Position numbers and translations under genes: made by a program
NCBI RefSeq assembly: GCF_022968135.1
Contig: NZ_JALJRA010000001.1
Location: 310,001 to 374,000, forward strand
Length of the DNA stretch: 64,000 bases
Direction of reading: 5' to 3'
Source: Pseudorhizobium tarimense
GTDB lineage: Bacteria > Pseudomonadota > Alphaproteobacteria > Rhizobiales > Rhizobiaceae
Shown here: in pieces, positions 9,460 through 18,316 of the stretch
How positions within the stretch are numbered: the first letter of the stretch is position 1
Layout of the letters: each line of letters begins with the position of its first letter
Notes under the pieces: model-generated
Database searches by the model: none
What the model was told of the DNA's origin: nothing
Seen by the model: only the letters and a program-made list of their open reading frames with translations

Positions 9460-11241
9460 TCAGGCCAGAACCGCGCGTGCAGCTTCCAAGCTTGCCGCCC
9501 CTTCGACCACCTGCCGCTTCAAGGCAGAGGTCTCCGGAAGCAGATTCTCGGCTGCGAAACGGCACAATACGATGCGTTGATCGGACTTGCTATCGTCTGA
9601 CGCGGCCAGAGCACCCTTGGCGAGATAGACGCCGGTCAGCACGAGGCCGAACAGGCGCTGGTACGGCGTTGCTCCCGCCAAAGCCTCGGAGTGCCGACCC
9701 TCCGACTGTGCCTTCAGGAGCCAGCCTGTCGCCGCCTCCAGATCGTCGATTGCAGCATGAAGGCGATCGGCCGTCAGGCCAAATTGCGTATCATTGGCCG
9801 CTTCGACGCGGCGCACGACCTCCTTCAGTTCGCTGATGAAGCCTTCGACCTGAGCGCCGGCGGAGAGCGGCAGCTTGCGGGTCACGAGATCGATTGCCTG
9901 GATGCCGTTCGTACCTTCGTAAATCGGCGCGATGCGCGCGTCCCGCAGATAGCGCGCAGCACCAGTCTCCTCGATGAAGCCCATGCCGCCATGGACCTGG
10001 ACGCCGAGGGACGCCACATCGACGCCGACATCGGTGGAGTAGGACTTGGCGATTGGCGTCAGCAGGGCCGCCCGTTCCGCCCACACCCTGGCCTCCTCCC
10101 CTTCACCGTGGCGCGCCATGTCGAGCGCGTGGGCGCAGGCATAGCAGATGGCGCGGGAGCCTTGCGTGAGCGCCTTCATGGTCAGAAGCATGCGGGCGAC
10201 GTCCGGGTGCTCGATGATCGGGCTCATGCCCGACCCACTCCAGCCAGGCGCCTTGCCCTGCGTGCGTTCGCGCGCATAGTCGATCGCCTTCTGGGTGGCC
10301 GCTTCGGCAATCGCAACACCTTGGATACCGACAGCGAGGCGAGCATTGTTCATCATCGTGAACATGCAGGCGAGGCCCTTGTTCTCCTCGCCGATGAGCC
10401 AGCCAATGGCGCCCTTCTCGTCGCCGAACTTGCCGTCGCCGTAGATCATGGTGCAGGTGGGAGAGCCGTGGATGCCGAGCTTGTGCTCGATCGAGTGACA
10501 GAACACGTCGTTGCGCGCACCGAGCGAACCGTCTTCCTTCACCAGGAACTTCGGCACGAGAAAGAGCGAGATGCCGCGGGTGCCGGCAGGGGCGTTCGGA
10601 AGCCGCGCCAAAACCAAATGAATGATGTTGTCGGCCGCGTCGTGCTCGCCCCAGGTGATGTAGATCTTCTGGCCGAAGATGCGATAGCTGCCGTCATCGC
10701 GGCGCTCGGCGCGGGTCTTCAGCACGCCGAGATCGGAGCCCGCATGCGGCTCCGTAAGGTTCATCGTTCCCGTCCACTCGCCGGAGACGAGCTTCTCGAG
10801 ATACGTCGCCTTGAGTTCATCGCTGCCATGCTTGTGGAGCGACTCGATGGCGCCCATCGTCAGCGTCGGCGCCAGCGCAAAGGCCATGGAAGCGGAATTC
10901 CACATCTCCAGCGCGGCGACGTTGAGCATGTTGGGCAGGCTCTGGCCGCCGAACTCCTCCGGGCCCGTCAGGCCGTTCCAGCCACCTTCCCGCCACGATC
11001 GATAGAGATCTGCCCAGCCATCGGGAGTGGTCACGACACCGTCCGATACACGGGCACCCTGACGGTCGCCGGTTACACCCAGCGGCGCCATCTCGTTGGA
11101 TGCGAATCTCCCCGCTTCCTCGAGGATCGCATCGACGAGGTCGCTACCGAGGTCTCCGAGCTTGCCGGTCTGCAAGGCGTCGGACAATCCGGCGACATGG
11201 TTGAGCGTGAAGGCTATATCTGCGACGGGGGCTTTGTACAT
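9460..11241 (-). CDS. Acyl-CoA dehydrogenase (long form with C-terminal extension)
   Basis: A 593-residue FAD flavoenzyme of the subfamily with a C-terminal DUF (AcylCoA_DH_C type). Visible motifs are LTEPHAGSDLGVLKTRAE (flavin/substrate loop), VQVHGGMGFIEETGAARYLR and YEGTNGIQAIDLVTRKL, where the Glu of YEGT is the expected catalytic base. It oxidises acyl-CoA to 2-enoyl-CoA and passes electrons to ETF. The start at 11241 follows an excellent AGGAGG; an 18-codon longer frame (to 11295) has no such site. It is first gene of the two-gene acyl-CoA operon. Acyl chain specificity is not readable. Confidence 0.93.
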   Translation of the reverse strand: MYKAPVADIAFTLNHVAGLSDALQTGKLGDLGSDLVDAILEEAGRFASNEMAPLGVTGDRQGARVSDGVVTTPDGWADLYRSWREGGWNGLTGPEEFGGQSLPNMLNVAALEMWNSASMAFALAPTLTMGAIESLHKHGSDELKATYLEKLVSGEWTGTMNLTEPHAGSDLGVLKTRAERRDDGSYRIFGQKIYITWGEHDAADNIIHLVLARLPNAPAGTRGISLFLVPKFLVKEDGSLGARNDVFCHSIEHKLGIHGSPTCTMIYGDGKFGDEKGAIGWLIGEENKGLACMFTMMNNARLAVGIQGVAIAEAATQKAIDYARERTQGKAPGWSGSGMSPIIEHPDVARMLLTMKALTQGSRAICYACAHALDMARHGEGEEARVWAERAALLTPIAKSYSTDVGVDVASLGVQVHGGMGFIEETGAARYLRDARIAPIYEGTNGIQAIDLVTRKLPLSAGAQVEGFISELKEVVRRVEAANDTQFGLTADRLHAAIDDLEAATGWLLKAQSEGRHSEALAGATPYQRLFGLVLTGVYLAKGALAASDDSKSDQRIVLCRFAAENLLPETSALKRQVVEGAASLEAARAVLA

Positions 11242-11301
11242 CTGGCGATCCTCCTCATGACCGGCTGAGAGGCAAGTCTTGCGATCCTGCAGCATTTTCG
11301 C

Positions 11302-11331
11302 TTTTTACGTAAACGTAAATGTGCTTGTCAA
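11302..11331 (-). promoter_or_regulatory. Promoter with MerR/LiuR-like palindrome for the acyl-CoA operon
   Basis: On the minus strand TTGACA (plus 11326-11331) is followed after 18 nt by TAAAAA (plus 11302-11307). Within the spacer and touching the -10 is the perfect inverted repeat TTTACGT-AA-ACGTAAA (11304-11319). A palindrome inside a long spacer is the classic MerR-family layout, and the sequence resembles recalled LiuR sites of branched-chain amino acid and fatty acid catabolism. The promoter lies about 65 bp upstream of the acyl-CoA dehydrogenase start. The regulator itself is not in the window. Confidence 0.6.
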
Positions 11332-11369
11332 TCAGCGACGCGGCTTCGCTGACAGGATGGAACATGAAG

Positions 11370-11401
11370 AAGGCCCACGCAACGACGGCTGCGCGGGCCT
11401 T
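11370..11401 (-). terminator. Hairpin terminator of the first BA14K gene
   Basis: On the minus strand AAGGCCCGCGCA pairs with TGCGTGGGCCTT (one G-U pair), 8 nt loop, starting about 20 bp after the stop of the 11422-11874 gene. The T-rich tail is short (CTTC), so strength is uncertain. The asymmetry G-U versus A-C favours the minus strand. Confidence 0.6.
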
Positions 11402-11421
11402 CAGGATCAGCTGATGATCGC

Positions 11422-11874
11422 TCAGTAATAGGGCGAGTAACAGGTCCGCCGGGGACCGTGATACGGCTGAAAAGTGTTGGAATAGCTGTCATACGAGCGG
11501 TAGCGCGCGCTGCACCATTCGTAGTGGCGCGGGTTGATGCCGCTGGCCCGATAAACCGGAGCCGGGACCGGATGCACGTAACGCGGCGGCGCGGCGATCG
11601 CACCGCCTATCAGAGCACCGGCGCCGAAGGCCGCCAGCGGGAACCAATAGCCATCGTGGTAGCGGTGACCATGCCTGTAGTGACGATAGCCGCGATGGCC
11701 GTGATAGTAGCCGCGGTGATATTCGCGGTGGCGGACCTGCGTTACGTCGGACTTTACGTCGGTGGCGGCCGCTGGCGCCGCAACAACCGGCATGGCCTGT
11801 GCCGGAACGACAGCACCGGCAATGACCGTTGCGGAGAGTGCGGCGACCGCGACCTGCCTGAACAGATTTAGCAT
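11422..11874 (-). CDS. BA14K family protein, copy 1
   Basis: A 150-residue secreted protein. A signal peptide covers about 1-27 (VIAGAVVPAQA-MP cleavage). A His/Tyr/Arg/Gly-rich region (50-80) precedes a hydrophobic glycine segment (FPLAAFGAGALIGGAI), and the C-terminus HYEWCSARYRSYDSYSNTF followed by a Gly-Pro-Arg-Arg-x-Cys end is the BA14K signature. BA14K of Brucella is an immunoreactive lectin-like protein linked to the envelope; function in rhizobia is unclear. The start at 11874 has GGAG six bases upstream; an ATG four codons earlier overlaps that site. A paralogue lies 0.2 kb upstream on the same strand. Confidence 0.85.
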   Translation of the reverse strand: MLNLFRQVAVAALSATVIAGAVVPAQAMPVVAAPAAATDVKSDVTQVRHREYHRGYYHGHRGYRHYRHGHRYHDGYWFPLAAFGAGALIGGAIAAPPRYVHPVPAPVYRASGINPRHYEWCSARYRSYDSYSNTFQPYHGPRRTCYSPYY

Positions 11875-12019
11875 CCTTGTCTCCATCTAAGTTGAACTGC
11901 CTGCGCTCCTGCTCACAGCGCTCGAAACGAGCGTTGGTTATTGGATCGCGATCACCCTAGGAAACCCAAGCTGAACCGCCCATCAACGCTGATCCTGGAA
12001 AAAAGCTCCGCACCAACAG

Positions 12020-12048
12020 AAAAAGCCGCTCCGTTCGAGGAGCGGCTT
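12020..12048 (-). terminator. Rho-independent terminator of the second BA14K gene
   Basis: Minus-strand stem AAGCCGCTCC / GGAGCGGCTT (plus 12023-12048) with a 6-nt loop, followed by TTTC. It lies 20 bp past the stop of the gene at 12068-12535. So the two BA14K copies have separate terminators and probably separate transcripts. Confidence 0.82.
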
Positions 12049-12067
12049 CACGATCGATCCTGAGGGA

Positions 12068-12535
12068 TCAGGAATAGGGCGAGTAGCACTGACGGCGAGG
12101 GCCCTCATAGGGCTGATAGGTGTTGTCCGACGCCCGGTAGGAGCGGTAACGGTTTTCGCACCACTGGTAGTGCCGCGCGCTGAGGCTGCGGCTGGGGCGG
12201 GCCTGGGACGAGCTGCCGCCGATGATGGCCCCGCTTGCGAAGGCTGCAAGCGGGAACCAGAAGCCGTTGTAGTAGCGATAGCCGGGGCGGCGGTTGCGAT
12301 AGCCGCGATAACCATTGTGGTAGCCTGCGCGATAGCCGCGGCGATAGTGACGCCGGTCATCGCGGCGATCCCACCGGCGGTCACCGCGATCGCGGTACTG
12401 AACGTCGGTTACCGTAGTATGGGCCGCAGCGGTCGGTGCCGAGGGCAACGGCATTGCCTGAACCGGGACGAAACTGGAGACCGCAATGGCGAAGGCTGCG
12501 GCCATGGTGGTGAAGCGAGAACTGAAAGCACGCAT
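12068..12535 (-). CDS. BA14K family protein, copy 2
   Basis: A 155-residue secreted protein with a signal peptide (about 1-26, ending SFVPVQA-MP), an Arg/Asp/Tyr-rich middle with repeated [19 protein letters not shown] units (about 60-90), a glycine-rich hydrophobic segment ([16 protein letters not shown]) and the C-terminal BA14K signature [19 protein letters not shown] ending in Cys-Tyr-Ser-Pro-Tyr-Ser. The start at 12535 follows AGAGAGGAAA. It is clearly homologous to the copy at 11422-11874, most strongly in the last 70 residues, while the middle regions differ in charge (Arg/Asp here, His there). A role at the cell surface is inferred. Confidence 0.85.
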   Translation of the reverse strand: MRAFSSRFTTMAAAFAIAVSSFVPVQAMPLPSAPTAAAHTTVTDVQYRDRGDRRWDRRDDRRHYRRGYRAGYHNGYRGYRNRRPGYRYYNGFWFPLAAFASGAIIGGSSSQARPSRSLSARHYQWCENRYRSYRASDNTYQPYEGPRRQCYSPYS

Positions 12536-12696
12536 GGAGTTTCCTCTCTTGTCTTTTGTATCTGTCGACAGAACCGATGATCCAAGGGTTGGTTCCGTTT
12601 CCAGGTCGTGTTTCTTCACCGGCAAATCGAGAAGAGATACCAGTGCTTAACCATGTTCGGTTACCGTTTCTCTGAGATAAACAGGGAGATCTGCCG

Positions 12697-13308
12697 GTGC
12701 CGAGCAGCGGAAAGCTTCGCTATTACGACGCAACACCGGGAGCAGGCAGGGCGGGGAGCGCCGCCCCTCACTCCGAGTTTCTCCGCACTGGGCGGATCGA
12801 GCGGAGCTCACCTGAACGCCCCTCGCCGGGCAGACGCTATATCAGTGCGGAGGAAGTGGCTGAACGAACGGGGCGGATACTCACCGCAGCTGGCGAAACG
12901 ACCTACCAGCGCATCAATTCCTTTCACCGTGCGATCCGCCTGCCCAAGGCGATCTTCTACCGCGTGTTCGATGACATCCCACATTTCGGCTATTGCCACG
13001 TGACAACCGCCAGCACCGCCTTCAAGGCGGAGGAGCCCGTGAACTGGTCCTTCTACATCGCCAACTTCTCATCCGAGATCAGCGAGACCTATCCGTTCTT
13101 CGAGCGCATTCGCAGCGGCAAGGGCCGGATGTATTTTGCCGTCGCGTTCGAGAAGGCACCGGGCGACATGTTCAAGATCGACCGCTCGCTGCGCAAGAAC
13201 GGCCTGCTGTTCCGCACCAGCGATCCGCAGGTGGCTTTGCGCAACGTGCTGATGCTGGGTGCACCGAACGAGGCTGCGCGTTCTCTCGTGAGGCAGATGG
13301 ACGGCTAA
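12697..13308 (+). CDS. Hypothetical protein, no family recognised
   Basis: A 203-residue protein that I do not recognise. The GTG start at 12697 follows AGGGAG by 8 bases; no ATG occurs in the first 140 codons, so a GTG start is needed unless the gene is much shorter. Residues 1-50 are basic and probably disordered; residues 50-200 look folded, mixed alpha/beta with aromatic stretches such as KAIFYRVFDDIPHFGYCHV and EPVNWSFYIANFSSE. There is no signal peptide and no membrane segment. Codon use looks like that of neighbouring genes. It is 44 bp upstream of the sua5-like gene on the same strand, so the two may be co-transcribed. Confidence 0.6.
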   Translation: MPSSGKLRYYDATPGAGRAGSAAPHSEFLRTGRIERSSPERPSPGRRYISAEEVAERTGRILTAAGETTYQRINSFHRAIRLPKAIFYRVFDDIPHFGYCHVTTASTAFKAEEPVNWSFYIANFSSEISETYPFFERIRSGKGRMYFAVAFEKAPGDMFKIDRSLRKNGLLFRTSDPQVALRNVLMLGAPNEAARSLVRQMDG

Positions 13309-13352
13309 CGATGGATTGCCGGCGACGGCCATTCCGCGCTAGGAACGGCGGC

Positions 13353-14330
13353 ATGACAGCGAAGATCATCCATATCAGCGACGGGGCCGAGACAGCCATC
13401 GAAGCGGCGAAGGCGGCCCTTTCGAAGAGCCTTCCCGTCGCCATCCCGACCGAGACGGTCTATGGTCTTGCTGCTGATGCCACCGATCCGGTAGCGATCA
13501 CCCGCATCTATGAGACGAAGGGGCGGCCCCGCTTCAACCCTCTGATCTGCCACATGGCAGATCTTGCGATGGCGGAGCGATACGCGATCTTCGATCCTGT
13601 TTCGCGCCGACTGGCGGAGCATTTCTGGCCAGGACCGCTGACGCTTGTTCTGCCGCTCAGAGAAGGCGGCGGCATTCATCCACTGGCGACGGCGGGGCTG
13701 GATACCGTCGGCATCCGCGTCCCCAAAGGGCTTGCTTCAGCTCTGATCCATTCGTTTGGCAGGCCGCTTGCCGCACCAAGCGCCAATACCTCGGGAATGG
13801 TCAGCCCGACCAGCGCTTTACATGTGACGGAAGATCTAGGAGAAAAGCTCGGTCTGATCATCGATGGCGACGCCTCGCCTGTCGGGGTGGAATCGACGAT
13901 CGTGCGGGTTGAGAAGGATTGCATCCGGCTTCTTCGCCCGGGCGGCGTTTCGGCAGAAGCACTTGCGGCGGCCACCGCGCTGCCGATCCTGCGGCCGCAA
14001 TCGCCTTCACCAACAATCGAAGCGCCGGGTATGCTCGCGTCTCACTACGCACCGACGGCGCCGGTCCGGCTCAATGCGAGGGACGTGGTCCCGGGCGAAG
14101 CAATCATCTGCTTCGGTGACACATCCACGCTCGACCTCGGGCAAGCCGCCCTCGTTCTCAACCTCAGCCCGAACGGGGATCTGCGCGAAGCGGCGGCCAA
14201 CCTCTTCGACTACCTGAAAAAGGCGGACGCTGCCTCGGTCAATGGCATAGCGGTGACGCCGATACCACATGAAGGTCTAGGCGAAGCGATCAACGACCGC
14301 CTTACTCGTGCCGCCGCACCAAGGACTTGA
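13353..14330 (+). CDS. L-threonylcarbamoyladenylate synthase (Sua5/YwlC type)
   Basis: A 325-residue enzyme making threonylcarbamoyl-AMP from threonine, bicarbonate and ATP, the first step of t6A37 tRNA modification. The YrdC/TsaC domain is N-terminal (about 1-200) with PTETVYGLAADA (23-34), ETKGRPRFNPLICH (near 50) and APSANTSG (near 140). A C-terminal SUA5 domain (about 205-325) follows, so it is the long Sua5 form. ATG 13353 was chosen because the frame upstream is an Arg-rich shadow of the preceding gene. Eleven bases separate it from the next gene; the three genes 12697-15772 form a possible operon. Confidence 0.93.
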   Translation: MTAKIIHISDGAETAIEAAKAALSKSLPVAIPTETVYGLAADATDPVAITRIYETKGRPRFNPLICHMADLAMAERYAIFDPVSRRLAEHFWPGPLTLVLPLREGGGIHPLATAGLDTVGIRVPKGLASALIHSFGRPLAAPSANTSGMVSPTSALHVTEDLGEKLGLIIDGDASPVGVESTIVRVEKDCIRLLRPGGVSAEALAAATALPILRPQSPSPTIEAPGMLASHYAPTAPVRLNARDVVPGEAIICFGDTSTLDLGQAALVLNLSPNGDLREAAANLFDYLKKADAASVNGIAVTPIPHEGLGEAINDRLTRAAAPRT

Positions 14331-14341
14331 GGACACGCGCA

Positions 14342-15772
14342 ATGGACCGCCAGGCCACCCCTTCCGATCTTATTGGGCGCTTCGCCGCCATCGTGGGGGA
14401 AGCGAACGCCCTACGGGACGAGCGGGACATCGCACCGCGGCTGGTTGAAAACCGCGGACTCTACCGTGGCGCCTCCCCGATGGTGCTGAGGCCGGGATCC
14501 ACGGAGGAGGTGTCCCGTATTCTTTCGCTTGCGACGGAAACACGAACACCGATCGTGCCTCAGACCGGCAATACCGGTCTCGTTGGCGGCCAAACGCCGA
14601 GCAGCAGCGGCAATGAGCTCATCGTCTCGCTGGAGCGGATGCACCGCATCCGGGATGTGGACCCGGTTGCCAACGTGCTTGTTGCAGACGGCGGCGCGAT
14701 TCTTGCAGACGTTCAGAAGGCGGCGGCGGACGTCAATCGCCTCTTTCCCCTTTCGCTCGGCTCGGAAGGCACCTGCCGCATCGGGGGCAATCTCTCTACC
14801 AACGCAGGAGGTACCGCAGTGCTTGCCTATGGCAACATGCGCCAGCTCTGCCTTGGACTGGAGGTCGTCTTGCCGACCGGCGAGATCTGGGACGGCCTTC
14901 GACGGCTGAAGAAGGACAATACCGGCTACGACCTGCGTGATCTCTTCATCGGCGCGGAAGGCACGCTCGGCATCATCACCGGAGCGGTGCTGCGGCTATT
15001 CCCCCAGCCGGTGGGCCACCAGGTCGCCTTCGCCGGCGTTTCCTCACCCGCCGATGCGCTGCGCCTCTTCGAGAAGGCCTCAAACCTCTGCGGCACGGCG
15101 CTAACCGGTTTCGAGCTGATGCCACGCATTGGCATCGAGTTCACCACACGCCACATCGAGAGTGTCCGCGATCCGCTGTCGGAACCTCATCCATGGTATG
15201 CGCTGATCGACATTTCGACCTCCGACTCGGCGGAAACTGCCCAGACGATGGTCGAGGCGCTGCTTTCGGCCGGTGTAGAGGAAGGCATCGTGCGAGACGC
15301 CGTCATCGCCTCGTCCGTGGCGCAGCAGCAGGCGCTCTGGCACATGCGCGAGAGCATGTCGGATGCGCAGAAGCCGGAGGGCGGATCTATCAAGCACGAC
15401 GTCTCCGTGCCGATTTCAAAGGTCCCGACATTCATGGAGCGTGCGGAAAGCGCGGTACTGGCGGCCATGCCCGGCGCCCGCATCTGCGCCTTCGGGCATC
15501 TGGGCGACGGCAACATCCACTACAACATTTCCCAGCCCGTGGGGGCGGACAAGACTGAATTCCTGGCTCGCTGGCATGAAATCAACGAGATCGTCCATGC
15601 CATCGTGCGTGACATGGACGGCTCGATCTCGGCGGAACATGGGATCGGCCAGTTGAAGCGGGACGAACTTGCGCGTATCCGCCCGCCCATCGAGATCGAC
15701 CTGATGCGCCGCATCAAGTGGAGCTTCGACCCGGCTGGCATCATGAATCCGGGGAAGGTAATTTCGCTGTGA
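14342..15772 (+). CDS. FAD-binding oxidoreductase, D-2-hydroxyglutarate/D-lactate dehydrogenase family
   Basis: A 476-residue flavoprotein. The N-terminal FAD_binding_4 domain (about 35-215) has PQTGNTGLVGGQTP and LSLGSEGTCRIGGNLSTNAG; the C-terminal FAD-oxidase domain (about 220-475) has the metal/substrate histidine motifs HLGDGNIHYN and AEHGIGQLKRDEL. The layout matches D2HGDH, which recycles D-2-hydroxyglutarate produced as a side reaction of SerA; D-lactate or glycolate are alternatives. ATG 14342 has GAGGA 9 bases upstream, while an ATG-like start five codons earlier overlaps the sua5 stop. Likely cytosolic, electron acceptor unknown. Confidence 0.88.
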   Translation: MDRQATPSDLIGRFAAIVGEANALRDERDIAPRLVENRGLYRGASPMVLRPGSTEEVSRILSLATETRTPIVPQTGNTGLVGGQTPSSSGNELIVSLERMHRIRDVDPVANVLVADGGAILADVQKAAADVNRLFPLSLGSEGTCRIGGNLSTNAGGTAVLAYGNMRQLCLGLEVVLPTGEIWDGLRRLKKDNTGYDLRDLFIGAEGTLGIITGAVLRLFPQPVGHQVAFAGVSSPADALRLFEKASNLCGTALTGFELMPRIGIEFTTRHIESVRDPLSEPHPWYALIDISTSDSAETAQTMVEALLSAGVEEGIVRDAVIASSVAQQQALWHMRESMSDAQKPEGGSIKHDVSVPISKVPTFMERAESAVLAAMPGARICAFGHLGDGNIHYNISQPVGADKTEFLARWHEINEIVHAIVRDMDGSISAEHGIGQLKRDELARIRPPIEIDLMRRIKWSFDPAGIMNPGKVISL

Positions 15773-15782
15773 GAGGTTTTCG

Positions 15783-18110
15783 CTACTGTCGCAACTGCGA
15801 CAGAGACCATAGCGTATCGGCGCTGATGCCCGAGTAGGCACTGGCACCAGTTAAGATGTCCACGGGAGACGGCCCTGTGGAGCCAGTCTCCAGGTCGTAA
15901 AGAATCGTGAATCGCTGGATCAACTTTTGCAGCTTCTGCGGATCGGACAGATCGGACAGGGTCAGGTGTTTTTCTATCAACTTCGCCTGCTGGTCCACAT
16001 CCATGTTGGCCATTTCGCTTGGTAGGCTGAAGGCAATGCGGACGAACTCTGCCAGCGCCTCGTCGCCGATGATGCCGTAAGCATCGGTGATCGAGCCTGC
16101 CATTCGCTCAAAGTAGAGAGCGAGCCGAACGCCGGCGTTTTCATTGCCTTGTTCTGTTTCCAGCGTTTGCCGCAGGTACATTTGCTGCGTCTCGATCGTT
16201 TGGCCGAGGTTCTGGACTGACGCAGAGGTGTTACGATCAAGATTGCCACTGGCGTCGAAGTTGAAGGTTCCGAGAATTTCGGCGAAGCGGCTGTCCGTCT
16301 GCTGATTGACAAAGCTTTCTGGATCTTCCAGGTCCGAACCAAAGACCTGCCTTAGGAAATCATCTGTCACTGTTTGAGGATCCAGCCCCTTAGCCGTCAG
16401 TATAAAATCGACCAGCCTTCGATCGGCAAGGAGTTCATTGAGGGTTTTGATCCCTGCCATGGTGCTGGTGTAGTAGGAGGCCTCGGCATCCGCCTTCTCG
16501 CGTGCTGCCTCTTCCTCTGCACCTTTCAGGAAGCGAGTCTGCTGAACGATATACTCTTTCGCCGTCGCAGTGACTGTCGCGGGCGATTGCGCCTGGATTG
16601 GCGCTGTGACGCTACCGTCGCGCGTGAAGTTGAATGCCTGCGCAAGCGTAAGATAGCGCTCATCTTTTAGTCCGTACACGTAGCTTTTGGGATCCGACAG
16701 ATCGCTTTTTAGGACATTCTTGAGTGTCAACATTGAAACTGAATCCGGATCAAGGCCGACAGCCTTGAGAGCAAATCCATAGATGGCTTCATCTGACAGG
16801 AAGTCGTCGATCGATTTGACTGCCGCCATTTCGGACTTGTAGAGGCTGATCGCTTTCTCGTCTGCCTCCTCCTGTTTGTCGTCATAGCGGCTGAAATAAT
16901 TGTTCGCGGTCAACTGCGTCTGCGCTACAGTTTGCACCTGCGTTCCATTTACAGTTCCGTCGGTGTTGAAGTTGAACGCCTTCGCTAGCTCAATATACTG
17001 CGGCCTTTCCTCGGCATAGAGGTTAGCGTAGCTTTTCGGATCACTGAGATCGCTTGTCAGGATCTGCTCCAAAGTCGATTTGACCACGTAAAGCTCATCT
17101 AAATTAAATGCCTTGCGCACATAGTCATAGAGTCGTGGATCATCCAGAAGTTCATCAACGTTCGTCACTGCTGTAATCTTCTGTTCAAAATACTCGCGCT
17201 CTCGCAGTGCCGACTCGCGCGTTTGCCGAGGCTGGCCGAGCAGATAGAGATCAGTGGTTGCCGCCAGTTGCTGCTCCGTTTGGGCAGCACCCTTGGCAGA
17301 CGTGCCGTCGGCAGCAAATTCAAAGGCGCCAGCGAGGTCGATGTGGGCCTGCGTGGACAGGATCGCCTTCTGATAACCCGCAATCTCCGCCTTCAGCGCT
17401 GTCTTCTTCTCGACATGCTCCGTTGCATTGTTGCCCAGCGCGGCAAGCTCCGCTTGCGTCGCACTCAGCTTCGCAGCCAGATAATCCATTTGGTCCTTGA
17501 GCACTGTGTTGGTGTAGCTGTTGGGATCGTCCTTGTCGCTGGTCATCGCCTGTCTGACAACATCATAGGAGTAGACGCTATCGTCGATGCCTAGCGCGCC
17601 GAATACGTACTGGCGCAGCCGGTCGTTCTGAAGAATGTCATCGACATTGTCGACCTGCGCTATCATCACCTTGTAGTAGCGCGTTTCCTCGGCAACCGCG
17701 TCTTCCATCGCCAGAATACTCTGGTCGTACAGCTCCAGCATATCCTCCTGCTGCGCCGCCGACTGTGCGATCGGCGTTGCCCCGGATGCGGAGAAACTGA
17801 AGCCTGCAGCAAACGTCTTATATCGTTCGTCGGTAAGCAGATTGGCGTAACTGTTAGGATCGCCTAGGTCACTCTCCAGGACCTTCTTCATGAAGGCCTT
17901 GGCGTAGGTCATCTCCTCTAGGCCGTAAGCCTTCATCGCATATGAGTACAGCCGATAGTCGTCCATGAATTCCTCAATGGTCGAGACCTTGCCGATATTC
18001 TCTTGGTAATACTGCGCCTCACGCGCAACCTGCTGATCCGAAGCAACGCGCTGCAGCGTCTTGAACATGTCGCGGTTGACGAGGTCGTAGCTGAGATAGG
18101 TCGAGACCAT
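15783..18110 (-). CDS. Six-repeat DUF1217 protein
   Basis: A 775-residue acidic protein built from repeated DUF1217 units at about 34-110, 145-268, 307-385, 423-499, 546-622 and 666-740. Each unit has a YY/YF...V..(I/V)D-(E/D)L helix, an aromatic/alanine helix, then SDL.DP.SY and a closing FNF..DG. Unit 2 carries a coiled-coil-like insert (205-255). There is no signal peptide or membrane segment. In rhizobia DUF1217 proteins are known mainly from flagellar gene clusters, but no flagellar gene is near. The start at 18110 has GGAG 9 bases upstream. The role is unknown; export by the flagellar system or binding to a filament or hook would be a guess. Confidence 0.75.
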   Translation of the reverse strand: MVSTYLSYDLVNRDMFKTLQRVASDQQVAREAQYYQENIGKVSTIEEFMDDYRLYSYAMKAYGLEEMTYAKAFMKKVLESDLGDPNSYANLLTDERYKTFAAGFSFSASGATPIAQSAAQQEDMLELYDQSILAMEDAVAEETRYYKVMIAQVDNVDDILQNDRLRQYVFGALGIDDSVYSYDVVRQAMTSDKDDPNSYTNTVLKDQMDYLAAKLSATQAELAALGNNATEHVEKKTALKAEIAGYQKAILSTQAHIDLAGAFEFAADGTSAKGAAQTEQQLAATTDLYLLGQPRQTRESALREREYFEQKITAVTNVDELLDDPRLYDYVRKAFNLDELYVVKSTLEQILTSDLSDPKSYANLYAEERPQYIELAKAFNFNTDGTVNGTQVQTVAQTQLTANNYFSRYDDKQEEADEKAISLYKSEMAAVKSIDDFLSDEAIYGFALKAVGLDPDSVSMLTLKNVLKSDLSDPKSYVYGLKDERYLTLAQAFNFTRDGSVTAPIQAQSPATVTATAKEYIVQQTRFLKGAEEEAAREKADAEASYYTSTMAGIKTLNELLADRRLVDFILTAKGLDPQTVTDDFLRQVFGSDLEDPESFVNQQTDSRFAEILGTFNFDASGNLDRNTSASVQNLGQTIETQQMYLRQTLETEQGNENAGVRLALYFERMAGSITDAYGIIGDEALAEFVRIAFSLPSEMANMDVDQQAKLIEKHLTLSDLSDPQKLQKLIQRFTILYDLETGSTGPSPVDILTGASAYSGISADTLWSLSQLRQ

Positions 18111-18316
18111 GGACTGAAGCTCCGCTCATAGTAATGCCGTTGCCATCATGGCGCCGGAGCCTTGCCCGTGGCTTTAGCGTCTTCCGCCATGGGACGTTCA
18201 CCCTCTGGAAACCGAGTCGCCTCGGGTTTCGATAACCATCGACGGAGGCAAAGCTTCATTAACCGCGAATATTAAGCCGTCAGGCAGGTGACGGCTCGTA
18301 TGGTCTGTCCATCAGA

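Noticed and set aside
9691..11268. 525-codon plus-strand frame opposite the acyl-CoA dehydrogenase
   Set aside because: Mirror of a strongly coding gene, no family resemblance.
18257..18273. TTAA repeats resembling a CtrA site upstream of the 18379 gene
   Set aside because: The spacing is nine bases, not seven, and the second half lacks the final C.
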